From Azoarcus sp. (GTDB lineage: Bacteria > Pseudomonadota > Gammaproteobacteria > Burkholderiales > Rhodocyclaceae), in NCBI GenBank assembly GCA_023230755.1, contig JALNWS010000009.1, positions 1 through 39,739 on the forward strand: a DNA stretch of 39,739 nucleotides. Reading direction: 5' to 3'. This document shows positions 1 through 6,515 of this stretch, one piece after another (position 1 is the first letter of the stretch; each line of letters begins with the position of its first letter). The position numbers and the translations under genes were made by a program. The notes below the pieces were generated by a model that made no database searches, was not told where the DNA came from, and worked only from the letters and a program-made list of their open reading frames with translations.

Positions 1-212
1 GGGCAGTCATCGCGCTCGCCAGTGCACTGGACCTGAAGGTCATTGCCGAAGGCGTAGAGTGCGAACAACAAAGAGACATCCTCGACGCCAACGGTTGTCA
101 TCACTTCCAGGGTTACCTGTTCGCACGTCCGATGAAGGTCGAGGCGGTGGAAGCATTGTTGCAGGATGCCGGGCGCACGGCGGACAACACGGTCCCCGTC
201 ATCGCCACATAG
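1..212 (+). CDS. C-terminal fragment of an EAL-domain (c-di-GMP phosphodiesterase type) protein
   Basis: Reading frame 3 is open from the window edge to TAG at 210-212, giving about 69 residues. It contains the hallmarks of the end of an EAL domain: VIAEGVE, then GCHHFQGYLFARPM, which correspond to the conserved EGVE loop and the final strand/helix of the c-di-GMP phosphodiesterase barrel. The catalytic N-terminal part of the domain, and anything before it (GGDEF, PAS, membrane segments), lies outside the window. Activity therefore cannot be judged. The gene converges on the OmpA-like gene at 264-764, with a strong hairpin in the 51-base gap. Confidence 0.85.
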   Translation, partial: AVIALASALDLKVIAEGVECEQQRDILDANGCHHFQGYLFARPMKVEAVEALLQDAGRTADNTVPVIAT

Positions 213-216
213 AAAA

Positions 217-241
217 CGGGCGCCCCGACAACAGGCGCCCG
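217..241 (-). terminator. Rho-independent terminator for the OmpA-like gene
   Basis: Perfect 8-bp GC stem, CGGGCGCC at 217-224 pairing with GGCGCCCG at 234-241, around a 9-base loop. Read on the minus strand it is followed at once by TTTT (216-213), the intrinsic terminator layout for the gene ending at 264. On the plus strand there is no U tract, but the stem may still protect the 3' end of the EAL-gene transcript. Confidence 0.7.
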
Positions 242-263
242 AATACTGTCCCGCAGAGCGGAA

Positions 264-764
264 TTACTGCACACGAACCTCGACGCGACGGGCTTCATCC
301 GCATCGCTGCCGCCCAGCGCCACAGCCGGACGACGCATCAGCACGCGCTCGGGCGGCACCCCCGCGGCCAGCAAGGCTTCACGCACGCTGAGCGCGCGAT
401 TCTTTGCCACTTCGGCGTTCACGTCGGCCGCGCCGGTTTCATCGTGAAACCCCGACAGCAGCACCAGCGCATCCGCACGCGTCTCAAGCTCGGCCAGCAC
501 GGGCGCCAGCGCCTCCACTGCGTCGGCCGGCAGGCCGGTGACGCCGGACTCGAAGTAGATCTTGAGCATGGGCTCGCCGACCTCCTCGACCTCCGCATAA
601 ATCACTTCCACGCCGCCCTCAAGCGTCTCGACAGCGGTCGATGCAGCTCCGCTGCGATTCATCGAATGCACGCCAAGTCCGATCACAAAAGCGATCACCA
701 GCGCGATGACGCCGAAAAGCACCCCCATGACAACATTCAGCTCGCCATCTTCCTGATCAAACAT
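264..764 (-). CDS. Inner-membrane-anchored OmpA/MotB-like peptidoglycan-binding protein
   Basis: This protein of 166 residues has one hydrophobic segment (about residues 10-33) after a short acidic N-terminus, with no signal cleavage site. An OmpA C-terminal-like domain follows, at about 50-166. The ligand-binding positions known from OmpA (an Asp in the GHTD region and an Arg in the following helix) appear kept as FHDETG and KNRALSV. The closing motif is ARRVEVRV, close to the family's NRRVEV. The likely role is anchoring to meso-diaminopimelate peptidoglycan from the inner membrane. It differs from true OmpA (beta barrel) and from MotB (no proton-channel Asp seen). It stands alone, divergent from the LysM gene, and no partner suggests a specific complex. 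Confidence 0.75.
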   Translation of the reverse strand: MFDQEDGELNVVMGVLFGVIALVIAFVIGLGVHSMNRSGAASTAVETLEGGVEVIYAEVEEVGEPMLKIYFESGVTGLPADAVEALAPVLAELETRADALVLLSGFHDETGAADVNAEVAKNRALSVREALLAAGVPPERVLMRRPAVALGGSDADEARRVEVRVQ

Positions 765-880
765 GCTTTACTCCCGCTCAAGTCGTTGTGTTGTTTGGCA
801 ATCCGCGCGCAAGTCTAACCGATACGCGTGATCTTGCGACTCGATTTGCGCACTGCAACAGTCGAAGAGTGCACAGTTCG

Positions 881-904
881 AAATATTGTTTTGTGAGAAT
901 ATTT
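881..904. promoter_or_regulatory. AT-rich inverted repeat in the divergent promoter region
   Basis: Perfect 7-bp arms AAATATT (881-887) and AATATTT (898-904) with a 10-base spacer. It lies in the intergenic region between the divergent OmpA-like gene (start 764) and the LysM gene (start 973). It stands out against GC-rich surroundings. It looks like a dimeric regulator site or an AT-rich promoter element, and the binding protein is unknown. Confidence 0.35.
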
Positions 905-972
905 ACCCCGCGCACATGAGACGATCGACTTCATGTACGGTTTGCATTTTTATTCAGCACAAGGAGATTGCC

Positions 973-1476
973 ATGGGTTTGTTCAGCTTTATCAAGGATG
1001 CAGGGGAAAAGCTCTTCGGAACCGGCGAAGCCAAGGCCGCCCAGGATGCGGCGACTGCAGCACCGAGTCCCGAAGCGAATGCACTGGCCAACGCCAAGGC
1101 TGCCGAGGCCATCAGCCACTACATCGACACGCTCAAGCTGCTCACACCCGAGATCACCATCAGCTTTGACGGCGCCACCGCCACCGTCACCGTCAGCGGC
1201 ACCACGCCCGACCAGGCAAGCAAGGAGCGCATCCTGCTCGCGGCAGGTAACGTTTCAGGCGTCGCCGAGGTCGAAGACAAGCTCACCGTGCTCAATCCCG
1301 AACCGGAAGGCCGCTTCCATACCGTCGTGCGCGGCGACACCCTGTCGGGCATCGCCAAGACTTACTACGGCAATGCAAACAAGTACATGGTGATCTTCGA
1401 AGCCAACAAGCCAATGCTCGGCCACCCTGACAAGATCTACCCGGGTCAGATGCTGCGCATTCCGCCGCAAGCCTGA
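973..1476 (+). CDS. kbp: BON-LysM protein, Kbp (YgaU)-like
   Basis: The start at 973 is set by AAGGAG (961-966) six bases upstream; the open frame runs further upstream but without such support. The product has 167 residues, close to E. coli Kbp (149), with a longer Ala-rich linker. Its opening MGLFSFIKDAGEKLFG is typical of the family. A BON domain follows at about 45-112, including VSGVAEVEDKL, and a LysM domain at about 117-165, including VVRGDTLSGIAKTYYG and YPGQMLRIP. Kbp is known as a cytoplasmic potassium-binding protein despite its LysM domain, and no signal peptide is visible here either. A K+-sensing role is inferred from the family. It is a single gene, with a GC hairpin following. 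Confidence 0.85.
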   Translation: MGLFSFIKDAGEKLFGTGEAKAAQDAATAAPSPEANALANAKAAEAISHYIDTLKLLTPEITISFDGATATVTVSGTTPDQASKERILLAAGNVSGVAEVEDKLTVLNPEPEGRFHTVVRGDTLSGIAKTYYGNANKYMVIFEANKPMLGHPDKIYPGQMLRIPPQA

Positions 1477-1486
1477 TCATGTCCCC

Positions 1487-1519
1487 GGCCCGGCGGTCGC
1501 CCTTCGCGTCCGCCGGGCC
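1487..1519 (+). terminator. GC-rich hairpin after the LysM gene
   Basis: Ten-base perfect stem, GGCCCGGCGG (1487-1496) pairing with CCGCCGGGCC (1510-1519), starting 11 bases after the kbp-like stop codon. No U tract follows. It could be a weak or Rho-assisted terminator, or a 3'-end stabiliser. Confidence 0.45.
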
Positions 1520-1629
1520 GACCCCCGAAAGCCGGCACGCCACATGGCCGGGCTTGAATTGATGCACCGCGGGCGCTACTGTCGACGACCGCCATTTTCT
1601 GCGCCCGCGTTCTGCGGAGCGAATACGAC

Positions 1630-2064
1630 ATGCCCCGCATTCAGATCGACCTCCCGGACACACTGCCCTTTTCCTGCGAGATTCAGCTCTACCTGAGTCA
1701 CATGAACTACGGCGGCCATCTCGACAACGCCCTGCTGCTCACCGTCGTGAGCGAAGCGAGAGTGCGTTACCTGAAGTCGATGGGCTACACCGAACTCAGC
1801 GTCGAGGGATTGGGCATCATCGTTGCCGACGCGGCGCTGCAGTACAAGTCCGAAGCTTTCCATGGCGAAACCATGGTGGTGTCCATGGGTGCGGCCGATT
1901 TCAGCAAGTACGGTTGCGATCTGCAATGGCGCATGGCCGATCTCGCCTCCGGGCGGGAGGTTGCGCGCGGCAAGACCGGCATCGTGTTCTTCGATTACAC
2001 CGCCCGCAAGATATCCCCCGTACCGGAAGGTTTCCGCCGCCGCTTCCCGTCGGACCACGCCTGA
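1630..2064 (+). CDS. Hotdog-fold thioesterase (4HBT/YbgC-like)
   Basis: Product of 144 residues, a normal length for a single hotdog domain. The segment YLSHMNYGGHLDNALLL (about 19-35) matches the N-terminal catalytic loop of 4HBT-type acyl-CoA thioesterases, where a polar residue near GH(V/L)xN acts in hydrolysis. A long helix with EARVRYLKSMG follows, then strands ending VARGKTGIVFFDY. A GGAG ribosome site lies about 9 bases before the ATG. The stop is one base from the ATG of the next gene, so the two are probably co-translated. The substrate cannot be read from the sequence. Acyl-CoA is the usual class. Confidence 0.75.
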   Translation: MPRIQIDLPDTLPFSCEIQLYLSHMNYGGHLDNALLLTVVSEARVRYLKSMGYTELSVEGLGIIVADAALQYKSEAFHGETMVVSMGAADFSKYGCDLQWRMADLASGREVARGKTGIVFFDYTARKISPVPEGFRRRFPSDHA

Positions 2065-2065
2065 C

Positions 2066-3346
2066 ATGGATCAGGCCGCAACCGTCGTCGCCGTCATTGG
2101 CGGCGGGCCGGCCGGGCTGATGGCGGCCGAAGTGCTCGCCGCCAGCGGCATCGCCGTCACCGTCTTCGATGCCATGCCGTCGGTGGGCCGAAAATTCCTG
2201 CTGGCCGGACGCGGCGGGCTCAATCTCACCCACAGCGAAACCGGCGACGACTTTCTGTCGCGTTATGGCGCGCGCTCAAGCGAACTGGCACCGATGATCG
2301 ACGCCTTTGGTCCGAGCGCGCTTCGCGACTGGGCAGCCACACTCGGTATCGAAACTTTCGTCGGCAGCTCGGGACGGGTATTCCCCAGGGAAATGAAGGC
2401 AGCGCCCCTGCTGCGGGCGTGGTTGGCGAGATTGCGCGCGAACGGGGTGAAGTTTGCCGTACGGCATCGCTGGCTGGGCTGGGGGCAATCCCCGGACGCT
2501 TCAGCTCAGGTATTGCGCTTCGCCACACCGGACGGCGAACGCAGCGTTACCGTGTCAGCCATCGTGCTCGCACTCGGGGGCGGAAGCTGGGCGAAGCTGG
2601 GCTCCGACGGCGCGTGGGTCGAAACGCTGCGCGCACAGGGTGTCAGCGTGGCGGAACTGCGCCCCGCAAACTGCGGATTCGACATCTCAGGCAACGAAGA
2701 GGATGCACAGGGCTGGAGCACACACTTCCTCGAACGCTTCGGCGGCGCGCCGGTGAAGTCGATCGCGGCACGGTGCACAGATTCTCTTGGCCACACATAC
2801 GCCCACAGCGGCGAGTGCATGATCAACGCCACCGGTATCGAAGGTGGGCTGATCTACGCCTTGTCTGCGCCGCTACGCGACACTCTTGCAGCGCACGGCG
2901 AAGCCACGCTCTACCTCGACCTCGCTCCCGGACGCAGCCTGACACGACTGACGACCGATCTTGCCCGGCCACGCGGCAGCCGCTCGCTGGCCAGCCATCT
3001 GCAAGGACAGGCCGGGATCAAGGGCGTCAAGGCCGGCTTGCTGCGCGAGTGCCTGCCCGCCACTGCGCTCGCCGATCCGGCCCAGCTTGCCGCCGGCATC
3101 AAGGCGCTACCACTGCGGCTCAGGGCGACCCGCCCCCTCGACGAAGCCATCAGCACTGCGGGCGGCGTCCGCTTCGAGGACACCGCGCCGGATCTGATGC
3201 TGCAAGCCATGCCGGGCGTATTCTGCGCCGGCGAGATGCTCGACTGGGAGGCGCCCACCGGCGGCTATCTGCTGACGGCCTGCTGCGCCAGCGGCCGGAC
3301 TGCCGGTCAGGGCGTCATCGACTGGCTTGCCGCTTGCCAGCGCTGA
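2066..3346 (+). CDS. BaiN/HI0933-like FAD-dependent oxidoreductase (TIGR03862-type)
   Basis: The ATG at 2066 gives 426 residues. The FAD-binding Rossmann motif VIGGGPAGLMAAE is at the N-terminus (about 9-21). It is followed by the family signature GRKFLLAGRGGLNLTHSE (about 41-58). The C-terminal FAD-contact segment reads VFCAGEMLDWEAPTGGY. This matches the HI0933/YhiN-like flavoproteins, NAD(P)/FAD proteins of largely unknown physiological substrate; BaiN reduces bile-acid intermediates in gut clostridia, but that role should not be transferred here. The open frame extends upstream inside the thioesterase gene. ATG 2066 is preferred because the FAD motif begins right after it and because it sits one base past the thioesterase stop. 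Confidence 0.8.
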   Translation: MDQAATVVAVIGGGPAGLMAAEVLAASGIAVTVFDAMPSVGRKFLLAGRGGLNLTHSETGDDFLSRYGARSSELAPMIDAFGPSALRDWAATLGIETFVGSSGRVFPREMKAAPLLRAWLARLRANGVKFAVRHRWLGWGQSPDASAQVLRFATPDGERSVTVSAIVLALGGGSWAKLGSDGAWVETLRAQGVSVAELRPANCGFDISGNEEDAQGWSTHFLERFGGAPVKSIAARCTDSLGHTYAHSGECMINATGIEGGLIYALSAPLRDTLAAHGEATLYLDLAPGRSLTRLTTDLARPRGSRSLASHLQGQAGIKGVKAGLLRECLPATALADPAQLAAGIKALPLRLRATRPLDEAISTAGGVRFEDTAPDLMLQAMPGVFCAGEMLDWEAPTGGYLLTACCASGRTAGQGVIDWLAACQR

Positions 3347-3392
3347 GGAACGACGTGCAGCGCGAACATGGCCTTTCGAGCGGCCGCCTCCG

Positions 3393-4085
3393 GTGAAGGC
3401 ACGAGCCTTTGAAGGCGCCAGCCTGACCATCCGTAATGTCAGGCGTGATTTCCCCGAGTGGCACCTCGGCCGGCCGCGCTATCTCCTGTGGGCAATCGAC
3501 GTGGATACGCCCCTGGTGCGCCAGCGTGTGCTCGCGGCACAACGCCAGCTTTCCGGACTTCTCCTTGACGACTATGCCCGCCAGCCGCACGTCACGCTGA
3601 GCCTGTGCGGCTTTCCCAGCACTGCGCCCTGCCACGCAGACGACTTCGGCGCCGATGCCCTGCACGGGCAAGTCGCCAGGCTGCAACGCGAACATCCCCG
3701 CCCTTTCGAGATCCGGATCGGGTCACTGAACAGTTTTGCCTCCGCCCCCTACCTCGAAGTCGGCGACGCCGGCGCCCATATTGCCCGACTGCGCACCTGT
3801 CTGGCACCCGGCGAGCACAATCACCCCGACGGCAGCTATACCCCGCACGTGACGGTCGGCCTCTATGCCGACGCATGGCCCACCACGGATATTCGTGAAC
3901 GCCTCTGCCACTGCGCCGAAGACACGCCCCTGGATCTGCGCATCGAGCGCATCAGCCTGTTCGGGTATCGGTCGGCAGATATCGGCGGCGCACTGACGCG
4001 CATCGCTGACTATGACTTCGTGCATCGCGTAATGCACTGGCACGAAGCGTCACCGTTTCAGACTCAGCCAGCGAAGCGCGCCTAG
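3393..4085 (+). CDS. 2H phosphoesterase / 2'-5' RNA ligase family protein
   Basis: Two HxT motifs define the fold: PHVTLSLCGF (H66, T68 from this start) and PHVTVGLYAD (H152, T154). They are the paired catalytic tetrapeptides of the LigT/2H superfamily, which acts on 2'-5' or cyclic phosphate RNA ends. The product has 230 residues from the GTG at 3393, slightly longer than ThpR. The start is uncertain. An upstream TTG at 3327 is in frame but overlaps the previous gene. A good GAGGAA site (3345-3350) points to a GTG at 3355 that is in another frame and stops at 3394. The gene ends in a CTAG shared with the stop of the convergent rlmA-like gene. Confidence 0.75.
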   Translation: MKARAFEGASLTIRNVRRDFPEWHLGRPRYLLWAIDVDTPLVRQRVLAAQRQLSGLLLDDYARQPHVTLSLCGFPSTAPCHADDFGADALHGQVARLQREHPRPFEIRIGSLNSFASAPYLEVGDAGAHIARLRTCLAPGEHNHPDGSYTPHVTVGLYADAWPTTDIRERLCHCAEDTPLDLRIERISLFGYRSADIGGALTRIADYDFVHRVMHWHEASPFQTQPAKRA

Positions 4086-4933
4086 GACGATGCGGGCTGT
4101 CGCACGAAGCAGTTCAGGCGCACATCCACCGTAACCGGGAGCGCCGTCAGCGCCGCAGCCTTTGCACGTCCTTCCGCGCTCGCGCGATACAGGTGCGGCG
4201 TCATCGCCAGCAGATCCGCGATCTGCTCGCTGCCCGAGAGATCCATCCGGTAGCGGACGGTCTCGGATGACTGCCTGACAAAGCCTGCTGGCGTCGGCAT
4301 GTCGCCCGTCCGCTCAGGCTTGAGTGTCGGATAGATGATCTCGCGCAACTCCCGCAGATGATCCGGCCCCGAATCGACTTGCAGCAGCAGCCCCATCGGC
4401 TTGAGCACGCGCGCGAACTCCGGGTAGACCGGAAAACCGAACATGCACAGCACCCGGTCCAGCGTGCCCGTGAACACTGGCAGGTTGGCATTGCTGCCTA
4501 CCACCCAGTTGGGCCGCTTGTCCTGCTTTGCGGCCGCCAGCACCGCCCACTTGGAAATGTCCAGCCCAAGCAATGCCAGCGTCTGCCCCTCAAGGCCCGC
4601 AGCAGCCAGTTGCCGCAGGTAGTAGCCTTCGCCGCAACCAGCATCGAGACAACTGAGCTCCGCGTCGGCCGCGAGCCCTGCCAGCGCCGCCCGGCCGACC
4701 GCAGCGGCGATGGGCTGGTACAGGCCGGCATTGAGAAAGCGCCGCCGCGCGGCCACCATCTCCTTGCTGTCGCCCGGATCGCGCGAGCGCTTCTGCTGTA
4801 CCGGCAACAAGTGCGTATAGCCCTGGCTGGCAACGTCGAAACTGTGCCCGGCTGCGCAACGCCAGGTGGAACCGTTACGGTGCAGACGGGCACCATCGAG
4901 CGGGCAGGCCAAAGCCTGAAATGGGATGATCAT
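4082..4933 (-). CDS. rlmA: 23S rRNA (guanine-N1)-methyltransferase, RlmA-like
   Basis: Product of 283 residues from the ATG at 4933 (E. coli RlmA 269). The N-terminus carries the family zinc-finger region and the very conserved block GYTHLLPVQ, then KRSRDPGDSKEM and ARRRFLNAGLYQP. The SAM-binding motif LDAGCGEGYYLRQLA is at about 96-110. RlmA methylates a guanine of 23S rRNA helix 35 using S-adenosylmethionine. Odd point: the zinc ligands read C10, D13, C26, H30, so the second Cys of the usual CxxC is Asp. The longer upstream start (4990) is unlikely because homology begins right after 4933. A hairpin sits immediately upstream of the start codon. Confidence 0.85.
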   Translation of the reverse strand: MIIPFQALACPLDGARLHRNGSTWRCAAGHSFDVASQGYTHLLPVQQKRSRDPGDSKEMVAARRRFLNAGLYQPIAAAVGRAALAGLAADAELSCLDAGCGEGYYLRQLAAAGLEGQTLALLGLDISKWAVLAAAKQDKRPNWVVGSNANLPVFTGTLDRVLCMFGFPVYPEFARVLKPMGLLLQVDSGPDHLRELREIIYPTLKPERTGDMPTPAGFVRQSSETVRYRMDLSGSEQIADLLAMTPHLYRASAEGRAKAAALTALPVTVDVRLNCFVRQPASS

Positions 4934-4941
4934 GAGCAGTG

Positions 4942-4973
4942 GCGCCCTGCGCCCGAATCTTGAGACAGGGCGC
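4942..4973 (-). promoter_or_regulatory. Hairpin in the rlmA leader, next to the start codon
   Basis: Perfect 8-bp arms GCGCCCTG (4942-4949) and CAGGGCGC (4966-4973) with a 16-base loop, ending 8 bases before the rlmA ATG on the minus strand. No purine-rich ribosome site is visible between stem and ATG. The stem could influence translation start. The effect is inferred. Confidence 0.35.
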
Positions 4974-5086
4974 AATTCTGCTGCAAACACCTCCCCCTGT
5001 GTTCATGACATGGTTCACGACGCGGCACACCGGGACTGCCACGAAACCCGTTCGCACCATCGGCTCCGGCGCGTCGCCTCTGCCCC

Positions 5087-6289
5087 CTACCAGTTTGACT
5101 CGCGCTCGGCTGTCGAGGTGATGCGATGTATTGCAAGGTCTGCTCCCATGTATTCGTCCTCCTGCCCCAGGCGCAACCCGAGCGTGAGCTTGAGGACACC
5201 GTACACCAGGATGCCGCCGCCGAGGGCAACCGCAATGGCGAATACCGTCATCACCAGCTGTGACATGAAGGACACACCACCGAGCCCGCCGAGCGTGGTG
5301 CTGCCGAAAATACCCACGGCAAGCCCGCCCCATGTACCGCACAAGCCATGAAGCGGCCACACCCCGAGCACATCATCGATCTTCCATCGATTCTGGGTGA
5401 GGGTGAACATCACCACGAACAGGGTGCCCGCCACCCCGCCAACCACCAGCGCACCGAGCGGGTGCATGAGATCCGAGCCGGCGCAGACGGCAACCAGGCC
5501 AGCCAGCGGCCCGTTGTGCACGAAACCGGGGTCATTCCTGCCCAGCACAAGGGCCGCCAGCGTGCCACCGACCATCGCCATCAGCGAATTGATCGCGACC
5601 AGCCCGGTGATCTTCTCCAGGGTCTGGGCAGACATCACGTTAAAGCCGAACCAGCCCACGATCAGAATCCAGGCGCCCAGCGCCAGAAAAGGGATGGAGG
5701 ACGGCGGATGTGCCGAGATCGCGCCAGTGCGCGAGTAGCGGCCATGACGCGCGCCCAGCAGCAGCACCGCCGGAAGCGCGATCCACCCGCCCATCGCGTG
5801 CACTACCACCGAGCCGGCAAAATCATGAAACGCTGCGCCGAACCTTGCAAAGAGCCAGGCCTGCACACCGAACGCGTGATTCCACGCAATCCCTTCGAAA
5901 AAGGGATAGACGAAACCGACGATCAGAAAAGTGGCGGCCAGTTGCGGGTAGAACTTCGCGCGCTCCGCGATGCCGCCAGAAATGATCGCGGGAATCGCCG
6001 CGGCGAAGGTCAGCAGAAAGAAGAAGCGGGTGAGCTCGAAACCGCTTTTCGCCAACAGGGTCTCGGCGCTGGTAAAGAAATGAACACCGTATGCAATGCC
6101 ATAGCCAATCAGGAAATAGGCCAGCGTAGACACGGCAAAGTCAGTCAGAATTTTCACCAGGGCATTGACCTGATTTTTCTTGCGCACCGTGCCTACCTCA
6201 AGAAAGGCAAACCCTGCGTGCATCGCCAGCACCATGATGGCGCCCAACAAAATGAACAGGACATCACTGCTTGTTTTTAAAGCCTCCAT
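5087..6289 (-). CDS. amtB: Ammonium transporter (Amt family)
   Basis: Product of 400 residues from the ATG at 6289, chosen because GGAGGG lies 5 bases upstream; an earlier in-frame start at 6340 would lie upstream of the predicted transcription start. About 11 hydrophobic helices are seen. The conserved Amt elements SGGIAERAKF, DFAGSVVVHAMGG and PLHGLCGTWGG are present, with the pore twin histidines at H164 and H314. Amt proteins conduct ammonium as trimers in the inner membrane and are normally gated by a GlnK-type PII protein. No glnK is adjacent, although glnK-amtB linkage is common. The gene is preceded by a sigma-54 promoter and an NtrC-like site, so expression under nitrogen limitation is expected. 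Confidence 0.95.
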   Translation of the reverse strand: MEALKTSSDVLFILLGAIMVLAMHAGFAFLEVGTVRKKNQVNALVKILTDFAVSTLAYFLIGYGIAYGVHFFTSAETLLAKSGFELTRFFFLLTFAAAIPAIISGGIAERAKFYPQLAATFLIVGFVYPFFEGIAWNHAFGVQAWLFARFGAAFHDFAGSVVVHAMGGWIALPAVLLLGARHGRYSRTGAISAHPPSSIPFLALGAWILIVGWFGFNVMSAQTLEKITGLVAINSLMAMVGGTLAALVLGRNDPGFVHNGPLAGLVAVCAGSDLMHPLGALVVGGVAGTLFVVMFTLTQNRWKIDDVLGVWPLHGLCGTWGGLAVGIFGSTTLGGLGGVSFMSQLVMTVFAIAVALGGGILVYGVLKLTLGLRLGQEDEYMGADLAIHRITSTAERESNW

Positions 6290-6318
6290 GATCCCTCCAG
6301 ACGGAATAGCGGATCGAA

Positions 6319-6334
6319 AGCAAGCACCGTTCCA
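6319..6334 (-). promoter_or_regulatory. Sigma-54 (-24/-12) promoter of amtB
   Basis: On the minus strand the sequence is TGGAACGGTGCTTGCT. Compared with the consensus TGGCACG-N4-TTGCW, it differs at one core position. Predicted transcription starts near 6309, leaving a leader of about 20 bases that holds the GGAGGG ribosome site before the ATG at 6289. Spacing and gene identity both fit nitrogen-limited RpoN control. Confidence 0.75.
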
Positions 6335-6387
6335 GTGCAATCACCCCAGACACGGCGGTGCATGCGCCCTAAAACAGGTACGGAAGC

Positions 6388-6404
6388 CGCACCCTGACCG
6401 TGCA
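6388..6404. promoter_or_regulatory. NtrC-like binding site upstream of amtB
   Basis: On the minus strand it reads TGCACG-GTCAG-GGTGCG. This matches the palindromic consensus TGCACC-N5-GGTGCA with exact spacing and one mismatch per half. It is centred about 87 bases upstream of the predicted amtB start site, a usual distance for an enhancer-type site. A further half-site TGCACC (minus, 6362-6357) lies closer to the promoter without a correctly spaced partner. Confidence 0.6.
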
Positions 6405-6484
6405 TTTCACTGCCAGACCGCCCGCTTACGGTGCATCAGCAACGGCAAATCGCCTGCGGGGATGCGCCAGCAAGGGCCGATGCG

Positions 6485-6490
6485 TAAAAT
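6485..6490 (+). promoter_or_regulatory. Possible -10 element of trhP
   Basis: TAAAAT lies 26 bases before the trhP ATG in the region divergent from amtB. The hexamer 17 bases upstream (6462-6467, ATGCGC) is only a partial -35 match. A weak sigma-70 call. Confidence 0.25.
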
Positions 6491-6515
6491 GCCGCTTTGC
6501 CCTGTACCTTCAGCC

